In this document: positions 26,591 to 35,399 of the stretch, piece by piece
How positions within the stretch are numbered: the first letter of the stretch is position 1
How the letters are laid out: the number at the start of each line of letters is the position of its first letter
Assembly: GCF_001437155.1 (NCBI RefSeq)
Contig: NZ_JQAR01000003.1
Coordinates: forward strand, 1-64,000
DNA: 64,000 nt
From: Liquorilactobacillus mali
GTDB lineage: Bacteria > Bacillota > Bacilli > Lactobacillales > Lactobacillaceae
Reading direction: 5' to 3'
Position numbers and translations under genes: made by a program
Notes under the pieces: generated by a model
Databases searched by the model: none
The model's input: only the letters and a program-made list of their open reading frames with translations
What the model was told of the DNA's origin: nothing

Positions 26591-27571
26591 ATGCTAGATA
26601 TATGGTCTCACTACCCAAATGTTGCTCAAAAACTCAATACTGTCAGTTCTTTAATCAACGAACATCTCAGCACTGATAACCCTGACGTACAACAATTGCT
26701 TGCTGATTTGTCTCAAGAACAGGGGAAAATGTTACGTCCTGGCCTGTTTTTTCTTTTTGCAGAGCTTGGTGACAGCCATGAACAAAATGAAGAACAACTA
26801 CTTAAAATTGCTGCTTCTTTAGAAATATTACATAAAGCTACACTCGTCCATGATGATATCATTGATGACTCTCCCTTAAGACACGGTGCAGTTACGATTC
26901 AATCTAACTTTGGGAAAGATGTTGCCGTTTATGCGGGCGATTTGTTGTTCACAGCATTTTTTGAATTATTGATTGATACCATGAATGGTATGTCTATGAT
27001 GGAAGATAATGCTGCAGCGATGAAAAAACTCTTATTTGGAGAGCTCAGCCAAATGCATGCTCGATTTAATCAAGAACAGACGATTGAGAACTATGTTGAA
27101 AATATCAAGGGAAAAACAGCAGAACTATTTCGCCTAGCATGCTTGGAGGGGGCTTTCTTCGGCAAGAGTTCTCCCGAAACAACCCAAATAGCAGCCTCAA
27201 TAGGTGAAAACATTGGCATCGCCTTTCAAATTTATGACGATATCTTGGATTATACTTCCTCAAGTAAAATTTTAAAAAAACCTGTGTTAGAAGATTTAGC
27301 TCAAGGTGTCTACACTTCACCACTGCTATTTGCAATTGCAAAGAAGCCCCAAGCCTTCGCTCCCTTTTTGGATAAAAAGCAAGATATTTCAGTCGCTGAA
27401 ATCAAGAATGTAAGTAATCTGGTTCACAAGCTTGGCGGTGTCAAAGATGCAATTTCTTTTGCCCAAGGCTACACAAGAAAGGCCCTGGAAGATATTGATA
27501 AGTTACCTCAAAATAAGATTACAGCCAGTATCAAAGAATTAACAACTAGCTTACTGAATCGTAAGTTCTAA
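26591..27571 (+). CDS. Polyprenyl diphosphate synthase (long chain, IspB/HepT type)
   Basis: This 326-residue trans-prenyltransferase builds the isoprenoid tail, presumably for the menaquinone ring handled by MenA. It shows the first Asp-rich motif HDDIIDDSPLRHG (near 93-105) and the second QIYDDILD (near 215). Small and bulky residues before the first motif (LHKATLVHDD) suit a long-chain product, but the length cannot be read from sequence. The start ATG has its SD (GAAAGG) at a long distance of about 14 bases. The gene is divergent from menA with about 105 bases between. Confidence 0.9.
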   Translation: MLDIWSHYPNVAQKLNTVSSLINEHLSTDNPDVQQLLADLSQEQGKMLRPGLFFLFAELGDSHEQNEEQLLKIAASLEILHKATLVHDDIIDDSPLRHGAVTIQSNFGKDVAVYAGDLLFTAFFELLIDTMNGMSMMEDNAAAMKKLLFGELSQMHARFNQEQTIENYVENIKGKTAELFRLACLEGAFFGKSSPETTQIAASIGENIGIAFQIYDDILDYTSSSKILKKPVLEDLAQGVYTSPLLFAIAKKPQAFAPFLDKKQDISVAEIKNVSNLVHKLGGVKDAISFAQGYTRKALEDIDKLPQNKITASIKELTTSLLNRKF

Positions 27572-27585
27572 AAAACTGCCCGGAA

Positions 27586-27665
27586 GGGACTGGACCAAAT
27601 GTTAAGTTTTGGTCTAGTCCCTTTATTGTCCTCGTGTGAATAACTTCCATAAGTCACATTCTCTT
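27586..27665. repeat. Dispersed terminator repeat, copy C (convergent position)
   Basis: GGGACTGGACCAAA (27586-27599) pairs with TTTGGTCTAGTCCC (27608-27621), with one G-T pair. It is followed by the tail CTTTATTG... TTCCATAAGTCACATTCT, matching copies A and B. It stands between the polyprenyl synthase gene (plus) and cydC (minus). On the plus strand TTTATTG follows; on the minus strand a later TTTTTT follows, so it may stop both transcripts. Confidence 0.75.
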
Positions 27666-27771
27666 TTTTCGCAGAGTACGACCTTTTAGTGAACTAGCGA
27701 ACCATTGAGGGAGACATGCTCAGTTCACTCAATGATTATCACCAACCTATTTCACCACTGACCAAGCTTAT

Positions 27772-29532
27772 TTATTCGACAACATAATCACCATGGTCAA
27801 TTGCTAAAAGTTTCTTATAATGCTCGTTGGAAGATGCAAGTTCACCAGGTGATCCTTCAATTTTAAGTTTTCCATCTTCAATAAAAATCACTTTATCCAT
27901 CATTGATAATCCCTGCAAATGATGCGTAATCCAAATTATCGTTTTGCCCTCTAACTGTTTCATAAATGTCTCTATCAAGTCTTGTTCAGTCAGAGGATCG
28001 AGACTGACTGTTGGCTCATCTAATATCACTATTGGGGTATTCTTCAATAGTATCCTAGCTAATGCCAACCTGTGCCGTTCTCCTCCAGAGAAACGAAGAC
28101 CGGCTTCATCGACTACTGTTTCAAGTCCTTCGGGAAGACTTGCCACAAGATCCTTCAACCCCACACGCTCTAATACATTCCAAAGACTAGCAGCAGTTGC
28201 GTCTTCATTGCCAACTCTCAGATTATTGCTGATCGTCGTATTAAAAAGATATGGTGCTTGATGGATAACTCCAATATAGTCACTAATTGATTCACCAAGT
28301 TCACTCACATCTATTCCATTCAACTTAAGACTGCCTACACTTGGCTGCAAGTCTCCACGCAACAATTTAGCTAGTGTTGTCTTACCTGAACCACTTCGTC
28401 CTAAAATTGCCAGCTTTTGTCCACTGCCAACACTCAGAGTTAAATCATCCAAGACTTGTTTGTTATCATCTGGGTAATGATAACTAAGATTATTTACTGT
28501 TAGTACAAAGGGTGTCTTCAATTGCTTGATGCTTGCACTTGGTTTTCTATCTTTGGAAGATTCATTTGACAGTCCATTTAGACGTTTCAGCGAATCTTGA
28601 TAAATATTTGTTTCTTGAGCAGCGTCATCCAACGGTGCAAATGCATCAATCAACGGAAAAATAACCAAAACAAACGCTGCAATCCAATTAGCTGCACCTC
28701 CATGATTTCCGGGGAATTGCATCCCTGACCAAAGCAACAGGGCAATCGCTATCACTCCAAACATCAATTGAACTCCAGTATTACGATAATGATTACTCTT
28801 CTTGATTGCTCGTGTCACATGGTGAAGCTTATCTTCAATCTCCTTATGAAACTCTAAATATTCTTTTCCTCGTTGACTGAATATCCAATCAGAAACACCC
28901 AAAATATTATCAGTAAGCTCTGTATAAAGCTCATTTTTTAACATCTTCTGTTTCTCTTGACGCGCACCATTAACAAGAATTGCCATGAGTGGGAACAAAA
29001 TAACTTGGACACAAAGCAATAGAAGCATTATCAATGCAAACCACAGCGAAAAGATACCAAGAGCTATTACAATAAACACAGTGAGTATCCAAGCTATTAC
29101 TGTCGGAAAAACCGTTCTTAGATACAGGTTTTGGATATGATCGATATCTTCTGACAATAACCCTAGAATATCTCCCGTCTGATACTTATTCTTAAAAAAA
29201 ACGGCGTCCTTTTCCAAGACCCTATATAATTTTAAACGTAATTCTGAGGTTAATTTCAGGACCCAATTATGACTAGTCAGACGCTCCAAGTATCTAAAAA
29301 CAGGTCGACCTATTCCAAAAGCTCGTGTTAATACAATTGGCACATATACTAGAAGGATGTTTTCAGGATGTGCAGCGGATTTACTAATTAAAAAACCCGA
29401 ATTAAACATGAGCGCACCGCCACAAAAGAAAGTCATAAAGCCTAACGCCAATGCAAAGAAGAGCGACTTACGGTATTTACCTAAAAATGGTCTAATCCAA
29501 GTATCTTTTTTGAATAACTTAAATATCTTCAT
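27772..29532 (-). CDS. cydC: Thiol reductant ABC exporter subunit CydC
   Basis: This 586-residue fused membrane-ATPase protein forms a heterodimer with CydD that exports thiols (glutathione or cysteine) and is needed for cytochrome bd assembly. Six membrane segments span about 20-330. The ATPase domain has Walker A LGRSGSGKTT, the signature RFSGGERHRLALAR and Walker B PIVILDEPT. It is the last gene of cydABDC and begins one base after the cydD stop. Its start has GAAGATAGG upstream, a weak SD, so translation probably depends on coupling. Confidence 0.93.
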   Translation of the reverse strand: MKIFKLFKKDTWIRPFLGKYRKSLFFALALGFMTFFCGGALMFNSGFLISKSAAHPENILLVYVPIVLTRAFGIGRPVFRYLERLTSHNWVLKLTSELRLKLYRVLEKDAVFFKNKYQTGDILGLLSEDIDHIQNLYLRTVFPTVIAWILTVFIVIALGIFSLWFALIMLLLLCVQVILFPLMAILVNGARQEKQKMLKNELYTELTDNILGVSDWIFSQRGKEYLEFHKEIEDKLHHVTRAIKKSNHYRNTGVQLMFGVIAIALLLWSGMQFPGNHGGAANWIAAFVLVIFPLIDAFAPLDDAAQETNIYQDSLKRLNGLSNESSKDRKPSASIKQLKTPFVLTVNNLSYHYPDDNKQVLDDLTLSVGSGQKLAILGRSGSGKTTLAKLLRGDLQPSVGSLKLNGIDVSELGESISDYIGVIHQAPYLFNTTISNNLRVGNEDATAASLWNVLERVGLKDLVASLPEGLETVVDEAGLRFSGGERHRLALARILLKNTPIVILDEPTVSLDPLTEQDLIETFMKQLEGKTIIWITHHLQGLSMMDKVIFIEDGKLKIEGSPGELASSNEHYKKLLAIDHGDYVVE

Positions 29533-29533
29533 C

Positions 29534-31249
29534 CTATCTTCTCCTCAAAGACCGCATTAGTTCTGCGAAAGCCCCATTACTTTGTCGTAATTCATCCAAG
29601 GTTCCAGCTTCAACTACTTGCCCTTTATCCATTACCAAAATCAAGTCCATTTCTTTCATCCAATGTAATCTATGAGTGGCAAAGAACACCAAATGGTTCT
29701 CCATCAAAGGCAGCATTCTTTCCTTCAATTCAACTTCAGTTTCAATATCCAAGTGAGCCGTGGGTTCATCAAACAAAAGAACTTTCCGTTGTTTATCCAA
29801 AAAGGCTCGAGCTAAAGCTATTCGCTGTGCTTGTCCGCCACTAAGTGCACGTGCGCCCTCACCGATTTGCGTATCTAACCCCATTGGTAATTCTGAAACC
29901 AGTTCACTCAGCCCAACAACTTCTACGGCTTGTTTGACCTGCTCCATTGTTGCATCAGGTTGATAGAACACAACATTATCTCGCAGTGTCCCCTTAAATA
30001 TATAGGGACTCTGCGGAATGTAAATAAGTTGCTTCTGCCAATCTTTTTGAGCAAAGGAGGCGGCTTCTTTGTCATTAAACCTAATAACTGCTTCGTCCGG
30101 ATTCAAAAAACCGCTTAGAATGTTGATTAACGTAGATTTACCTGAACCACTTAATCCGATAATCCCAACTTTTTTATATCCGGAAACTGCAAGCTTTATC
30201 TTCTTCAATGCTGGTTTATTTTCTGCATAGGAAAAACTCAGATTACTAAATTCCAATCGTGAAGAATTATTCCATTCATTGATAGAAAGCGGTAGAATTT
30301 TCGGTTCTGGTACATCCAGAATCTTGTTTATTGCACCTAACGCGTTTTTCCCATTTAGCGTTGCATGATAGTCACTCGAAAAATCTCTAATAGGCAGAAA
30401 ATATTCTGGACTGAGAATTAGAATCGTCAATGCTGGATAAAGAACCATATGACCATCTATTAACCGCAATCCCAGAAAAACAGCGACAACGGCTATTGAG
30501 AGAGTTGTAAAAAAATCCAGTGCAAATGTTGAAAGGATTGCAATCTTCAGTGTGTTAAGTGTTGCCTTGCGGAATTTCTCACTTGTCTTGAAGATACTAT
30601 TAGCATACCGCTTACTGAGCCCAAAGTACTTTAAAGTGTCGATTCCTCTGAGAGAATCAACAAAGTGATTGGACAGCATCTGATATGAAACATACTGTCT
30701 GTCAGCCCTTGATTGAGCAGCATAACCCAATACAATCATAAAAATAATAATAACAGGAAAAATGCCTAACAAGAACGCAGCCGACTCCCAATCGAAGTAA
30801 AAAATTGCTGCTAGGACAATCCACGGAACAATCATCAAAGTTGTAACCTTAGCAAAAATAAGATGCAGATAATCTTCAACCTGATCAATTCCTTCAAGTG
30901 CCATTGTTGTGGTATTACCAGTACCATTACTTTGAATAACAATTGGTCCCAGATAAAAAATCTTTTCCAAAAGTTTTCCGCGTATGTTGCCAGCCTGTTC
31001 AGCAGCATATTTATCCAACAATTCCTCACGATAAAAATTAACCAGATGTCTGAGTGCATAGCACAAGAAAAACAGTAAAATCCACTTGAATTGACTGACT
31101 AATCCATTCCCGCTCCACAAATTAACTATTGCTGTCGACAAAAAGCAAGCTTGTCCAACAATTGCGACAGCTTGCATTAAAGCCAATCCGGTCAGGATTA
31201 ATAATATTTTTTTTATTCCCGGCAACAACATCAGCTTTTTATCAATCAT
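29534..31249 (-). CDS. cydD: Thiol reductant ABC exporter subunit CydD
   Basis: This 571-residue partner of CydC has six membrane segments (about 1-310), Walker A GLSGSGKSTL, the signature ALSGGQAQRIALAR and Walker B KVLLFDEPTAHLD. Both half-transporters keep complete ATPase motifs. Its ATG overlaps the cydB stop codon (TAATG), which suggests translational coupling and equal dosage with the oxidase. It maintains the redox state needed for haem insertion in the bd oxidase. Confidence 0.93.
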   Translation of the reverse strand: MIDKKLMLLPGIKKILLILTGLALMQAVAIVGQACFLSTAIVNLWSGNGLVSQFKWILLFFLCYALRHLVNFYREELLDKYAAEQAGNIRGKLLEKIFYLGPIVIQSNGTGNTTTMALEGIDQVEDYLHLIFAKVTTLMIVPWIVLAAIFYFDWESAAFLLGIFPVIIIFMIVLGYAAQSRADRQYVSYQMLSNHFVDSLRGIDTLKYFGLSKRYANSIFKTSEKFRKATLNTLKIAILSTFALDFFTTLSIAVVAVFLGLRLIDGHMVLYPALTILILSPEYFLPIRDFSSDYHATLNGKNALGAINKILDVPEPKILPLSINEWNNSSRLEFSNLSFSYAENKPALKKIKLAVSGYKKVGIIGLSGSGKSTLINILSGFLNPDEAVIRFNDKEAASFAQKDWQKQLIYIPQSPYIFKGTLRDNVVFYQPDATMEQVKQAVEVVGLSELVSELPMGLDTQIGEGARALSGGQAQRIALARAFLDKQRKVLLFDEPTAHLDIETEVELKERMLPLMENHLVFFATHRLHWMKEMDLILVMDKGQVVEAGTLDELRQSNGAFAELMRSLRRR

Positions 31250-32265
31250 TATTTCGTCTCCAAAACCGGTGCATGTTTTACTCTTCTTCTAAAAATATAA
31301 TAGGTCCACGCAATATATGCCAAAACTAATGGCAAGAACATAATTGCTGTATATGACATAATTTTCAGCGTATATGGACTGGATGAAGAATTTGTAATCA
31401 ATAAATCATACTTAGAACTAATTGAGCTAATCATCACTCTTGGAAACATACCCGTGAAGATTAACGCAACAAGTGCTACAAAAGTTGAACCACTTGCTAC
31501 AAAAGTCGTTATCTCAGCGTCTTTCATAACAGCAACATTGGCAATTACCGTCAATACAACCATCAATACAAGCAAGGTCAAGGTAGTTGCAAAATGCAGC
31601 CTGAAGAAATCTGTTTCAAAATACATCAAAACAGCAAACGCAACCAAGCCAATGTACAAAATTCCATATAAAAACTTTGCGTAATTCTTTGCACGGTCAC
31701 GAATAGGTCCAGTTGTCTTAAGAGCAATATAGTTCAACCCATGCAAGTAACTAAGCAAGACCATTGCAACTCCACCAACGATCGAAAATAAATTAATGTA
31801 ATCACCAAATGTAGCGGACATATTGCCGTTAGCATCTATCGGCATACCTTGAATCATACTAATAAACATCACACCAAAGAAGAATGGCACAATCAAACTA
31901 CCAATAGAAAGTGTCCAATTCCAAAATTGTTTCCGCTTAGCTGGAACATTCTTCCTAAATTCAAATGATACACCACGAATAATAAGCCCTGCTAATATCG
32001 TAAATAATATTAGATAATATCCACTGAACAATGTAGCATACCAGAAAGGATATGATGCAAACAAAGCTCCTCCAGCTGTTATCAGCCATACTTCATTTCC
32101 ATCCCAAACAGGCCCAATTGTTGCTACAATTTGATCCTTTTCATTTTCATTATGCGTAAGAGATTGAACTGCCATCCCCACACCAAAATCAAAACCTTCA
32201 AGAAAAAAGAAACCTGAGAATAAAACTGCGATTAAAATAAACCATAGTAATTGTAATCCACTCAT
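31249..32265 (-). CDS. cydB: Cytochrome bd ubiquinol/menaquinol oxidase subunit II
   Basis: This 338-residue membrane protein is the second subunit of cytochrome bd. The N-terminal LQLLWFILIAVLFSGFFFLEGFDFGVGM is the family signature, followed by GPVWDGNEVWLITAGGALFASYP. Eight or nine membrane segments are visible. Its start overlaps the cydA stop (TAATG). With CydA it reduces oxygen with quinol electrons; haem must probably be supplied from outside in this group of bacteria, which is family knowledge and not visible here. Confidence 0.95.
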   Translation of the reverse strand: MSGLQLLWFILIAVLFSGFFFLEGFDFGVGMAVQSLTHNENEKDQIVATIGPVWDGNEVWLITAGGALFASYPFWYATLFSGYYLILFTILAGLIIRGVSFEFRKNVPAKRKQFWNWTLSIGSLIVPFFFGVMFISMIQGMPIDANGNMSATFGDYINLFSIVGGVAMVLLSYLHGLNYIALKTTGPIRDRAKNYAKFLYGILYIGLVAFAVLMYFETDFFRLHFATTLTLLVLMVVLTVIANVAVMKDAEITTFVASGSTFVALVALIFTGMFPRVMISSISSKYDLLITNSSSSPYTLKIMSYTAIMFLPLVLAYIAWTYYIFRRRVKHAPVLETK

Positions 32266-33683
32266 TATTCAAATGCCTCCTTATCAAACGGATCAATCTT
32301 AGCAGCTCTTTTTTCCTCTTCATCGAGCTTTTCTTCATAATCTGGGCCCTTTTTAAGTTCACGAACAACCAATGAAATCATTGTTATCCCTATGCCAGTG
32401 AATAAGAGGAAATAGACAGTATTTGATATTAATAATGATGCAACTGAAACATTTGGCGAAATACTTTGTTTGATAGTAAATAAGCCGTAAACAGTCCATG
32501 GATAACGTCCTAATTCTGTTACTAGCCAACCAGTAGTATTAGCTAAAAATGGTGCAAAAGTACATAACCCTAAAATCCACAGCATCCATTTTTGACGATA
32601 TAAAAGTTGGTTTTTCTTTCTAGTAAAGAACAATCCCAGTAGAGAAATGAGCAGCATTAATGTTCCAAAGCCAGCCATTATCCTAAAACTCCAAAAAAGT
32701 ACGTTAACTGGTGGGTAGTAATTACGATTCCCATATTCTTTAACCAGTTGTTTATTTATAGCGTTCATTCCCTTAACAGATCCAGATGGTTCATCATATG
32801 CCAAAATGCTTAATACGTAAGGTACTTCGACACCCCAGACGCGTTTATGACCATTCTCATTTGCCCATGCTACAAGCGTCCAAGCAGCAGGATCACCCGA
32901 GTTTTTATATAACCCTTCAGTCGCCGCAAACTTCATTGGCTGCTCTTTTACAAGGGCCTTCATCTGGAGATCTCCAGCTGTTAAAACTGCAATTGATCCA
33001 AATAAAGCCACTAACAAACCAATATGCATCGACTTCTTGTAAAAATCAGGATTCCCAACCTTTTTCTTGAGTAACTGAAATGCTGATAGCCCTGTAATAA
33101 TAATCCCACCGGTTACAACTGCGGCAGCAATTACATGCCCAAATTCGTACCATAATTGCGGATTCTTTAAAAGTGCACTAAAACTCGTCATAACAGCATG
33201 ACCATTCTTGATTGTATAGCCAGTAGGATGTTGCATAAAACTATTAGCTGCCAAAATCCACAATGCTGACAGCGATGAAGCTAGGGTTACGATCCACATA
33301 AAAGTAACGTGTAATTTTGGACTAACCATCTTCCATGTGAAAATCCATAGTCCTAAAAACGTTGACTCCATGAAGAAAGCAAGCAGTGCCTCCACTGCCA
33401 ATGGTGCCCCAAAAATATCGCCGACAAACCGCGAATAAGCCGACCAATTCATTCCAAACTGGAACTCCTGAATAATACCAGTTACAACACCAACCGCGAA
33501 ACTCAATAGGAAAATATTACCCCAAAATTTCGTCATTTTTAGATATTCGTCTTTTTTTGTAACAACATACATTGTTTCCATAATTGCAACTACCAATCCC
33601 GTTCCAATTGAAAAAGGAACAAAGAAGTAATGATAAATTGTTGTCATCGCAAATTGAAACCTTCCAAGTGCGACAATACTCAT
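32265..33683 (-). CDS. cydA: Cytochrome bd oxidase subunit I
   Basis: This 472-residue subunit carries the haems b558, b595 and d. The haem-ligand regions are TTIYHYFFVPFSIG (His near 18) and LWYEFGHVIAAAVV (His near 180). GRYPWTVYGL, typical of CydA, is also present. The quinol-binding Q loop is of the short type. A good SD (AAAGGAGGGG) precedes the ATG. It is the first gene of cydABDC. An imperfect Rex-like sequence lies upstream at about 33809-33826, which would fit redox control seen in other Firmicutes. Confidence 0.95.
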   Translation of the reverse strand: MSIVALGRFQFAMTTIYHYFFVPFSIGTGLVVAIMETMYVVTKKDEYLKMTKFWGNIFLLSFAVGVVTGIIQEFQFGMNWSAYSRFVGDIFGAPLAVEALLAFFMESTFLGLWIFTWKMVSPKLHVTFMWIVTLASSLSALWILAANSFMQHPTGYTIKNGHAVMTSFSALLKNPQLWYEFGHVIAAAVVTGGIIITGLSAFQLLKKKVGNPDFYKKSMHIGLLVALFGSIAVLTAGDLQMKALVKEQPMKFAATEGLYKNSGDPAAWTLVAWANENGHKRVWGVEVPYVLSILAYDEPSGSVKGMNAINKQLVKEYGNRNYYPPVNVLFWSFRIMAGFGTLMLLISLLGLFFTRKKNQLLYRQKWMLWILGLCTFAPFLANTTGWLVTELGRYPWTVYGLFTIKQSISPNVSVASLLISNTVYFLLFTGIGITMISLVVRELKKGPDYEEKLDEEEKRAAKIDPFDKEAFE

Positions 33684-34167
33684 ACGAAACCCCTCCTTTT
33701 TGCTTTTTTAAAACCACTAATATTCCTCACACGCCACTAATTTATGTAAGAACATTAAACATACCCACCTAAAAATATACTACTATAATAAGTAAAATCA
33801 ATTATTAGACCGTGAAATATTGTGAAAAACCTATTTTTTTATTCAATTTTAATATTACCCTTTCTAATTACCTAATTTGGCAATTACTTTTATTTTCCCT
33901 ACTATAAAAGGGGTAGATAATTATCATTCTTTTTCCAGTCCTACTCTTTCAATGGTAAAATATGCTTTTCTCTTTATTATTGTAATAAATTATAGTAGCT
34001 TTGAAGGAAGTGAGGAGGATAGACACTACTTTCGTTATGAACAGTTCCAAATAGCCAGCAGAAAATGCCTTCGATATATACAATGATGCACAGAACTTAT
34101 TCTGCTGGGAAACTTATTATTTCAGTAGGTAAAGTTGGGAAGAGCTCATATTTAGGAGATGTAGATT
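33684..34167. other. Long divergent region between cydA and the GT4 gene
   Basis: About 484 bases without a convincing gene. Near 33811 is GTGAAATATT, half of the Rex consensus, followed by GTGAAAA in place of the expected inverted half. A leader-like part precedes the glycosyltransferase gene and contains a long-range inverted repeat CCAGCAGAA (34055-34063) / TTCTGCTGG (34100-34108). A 69-codon open frame at 33877-34086 has no credible SD and no recognisable features. Confidence 0.45.
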
Positions 34168-35244
34168 ATGAAGATATTAATTTGTGTAGAAAATCTAGTA
34201 ATGGATGGACTCAAACGAGTCTCAACAGTTATTGGCAATGAACTCGCCAAAAAAATAGAAGTAAATTATTATTCTCTTTCAGATAATGCTTCTTTCTTTA
34301 AGCTCGCCGCTCCGCTGATTACATCAAAACATCCTGTAAATACCGGGAAGAGCTTCAGAGGCAAGGAACCATTTATTAATTACCAAGATCAAATAACGGA
34401 CTTGATTAGAGTATTGGAAGTTGGAAATTACGATGCAGTTATCTTGACTGCTGGCTTACTAACTAGTTTTATTCCAAAAATAAAAAATCAACTCCCCAAT
34501 ATGCATTGTGTTGCTTGGATGCATAATAGTTATGAGACTTATATGAACAATTATTATCAATTTATGAAAACAGAATTTACAGACGGATTAGCCGCCGCTG
34601 ATAGGGTAGTGGTTTTGACAAGCCATGATTTGAAAGGGTTTTCAGGACATCAATCTAAGACCATACTATTATACAATCCGCTTACCATTAACATTAATCA
34701 ACTTTCTAACCTGAATAATCCTGTTATTAGTATGGTATCTAGAATTGATACACAGCAAAAAGGATTGGATTTATTGCTCAGCACAGCCAAACAACTTCAA
34801 GATGGTTGGACTATCAAATTAGCTGGTGATGGTCCGGACTTTAATGACTTTCAAAAAGAAATTAAGCGACTGGGACTGGAATCCAAATTGCAGCTTTTAG
34901 GAACACTAGCAGATCAACAATTACAAAAACACTATCAGACCTCCTCAATCTTTCTTATGACCTCACGTTGGGAAGGAATGCCCTTGGTGATTGGTGAGGC
35001 CATGAGTTTTGGTCTGCCCATCATTTCAATGCATAACACAGGTGCTTACGAATATTTGCTGGATAATAAATTTGGTATTATCACTGACGACCACATCGTT
35101 GCCGACTTGGTTGAAAAACTTAACCGTCTCACACAAAGTAAGAAAGCGCGTGCATATTGGGCCGATAAGTCCTTAAAAAGATCTCAAAGTTTCTTACTTC
35201 AAAATATTGCCGCACAGTGGAAAGTAATGTTAGAAACAATCTGA
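34168..35244 (+). CDS. Glycosyltransferase, GT4 family (GT-B fold)
   Basis: This 358-residue glycosyltransferase has an N-terminal Rossmann-like domain (MKILICVENLVMDG) and a C-terminal nucleotide-sugar domain with ISMVSRIDTQQKGLDLLL and the EX7E motif in EGMPLVIGEAMSFG. GT4 enzymes use UDP- or GDP-sugars to build glycolipids, exopolysaccharides or teichoic acid decorations. No other polysaccharide genes lie nearby, so the product is unknown. TAGGAG lies upstream of the ATG. A possible structured leader precedes it. Confidence 0.85.
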   Translation: MKILICVENLVMDGLKRVSTVIGNELAKKIEVNYYSLSDNASFFKLAAPLITSKHPVNTGKSFRGKEPFINYQDQITDLIRVLEVGNYDAVILTAGLLTSFIPKIKNQLPNMHCVAWMHNSYETYMNNYYQFMKTEFTDGLAAADRVVVLTSHDLKGFSGHQSKTILLYNPLTININQLSNLNNPVISMVSRIDTQQKGLDLLLSTAKQLQDGWTIKLAGDGPDFNDFQKEIKRLGLESKLQLLGTLADQQLQKHYQTSSIFLMTSRWEGMPLVIGEAMSFGLPIISMHNTGAYEYLLDNKFGIITDDHIVADLVEKLNRLTQSKKARAYWADKSLKRSQSFLLQNIAAQWKVMLETI

Positions 35245-35317
35245 CTAGTAAATTTTTAATAGTAGGATTTTTGAAGTTACTGGTGTAATTATCAATATTT
35301 TTAACATCAGATCAAAA

Positions 35318-35357
35318 TAGAGACCAGATCAAGATTTAAATCTTGATCTGGTCTCTA
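35318..35357. terminator. Perfect palindromic terminator between GT4 gene and glmS
   Basis: TAGAGACCAGATCAAGATTT (35318-35337) is followed at once by its exact reverse complement (35338-35357), giving a 40-base perfect palindrome. Flanks are A-rich on one side and T-containing on the other. It serves both convergent genes and shares the GACCAGATCAA core with the dispersed hairpin family. Confidence 0.85.
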
Positions 35358-35399
35358 TCAATTTTCTGTAAACTATTACTTATTTTTTAAAACTTATTT

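Noticed and set aside
33877-34086. 69-codon open frame upstream of the GT4 gene
   Set aside because: No SD at the proposed start, no recognisable family, and it overlaps a likely structured leader and promoter.
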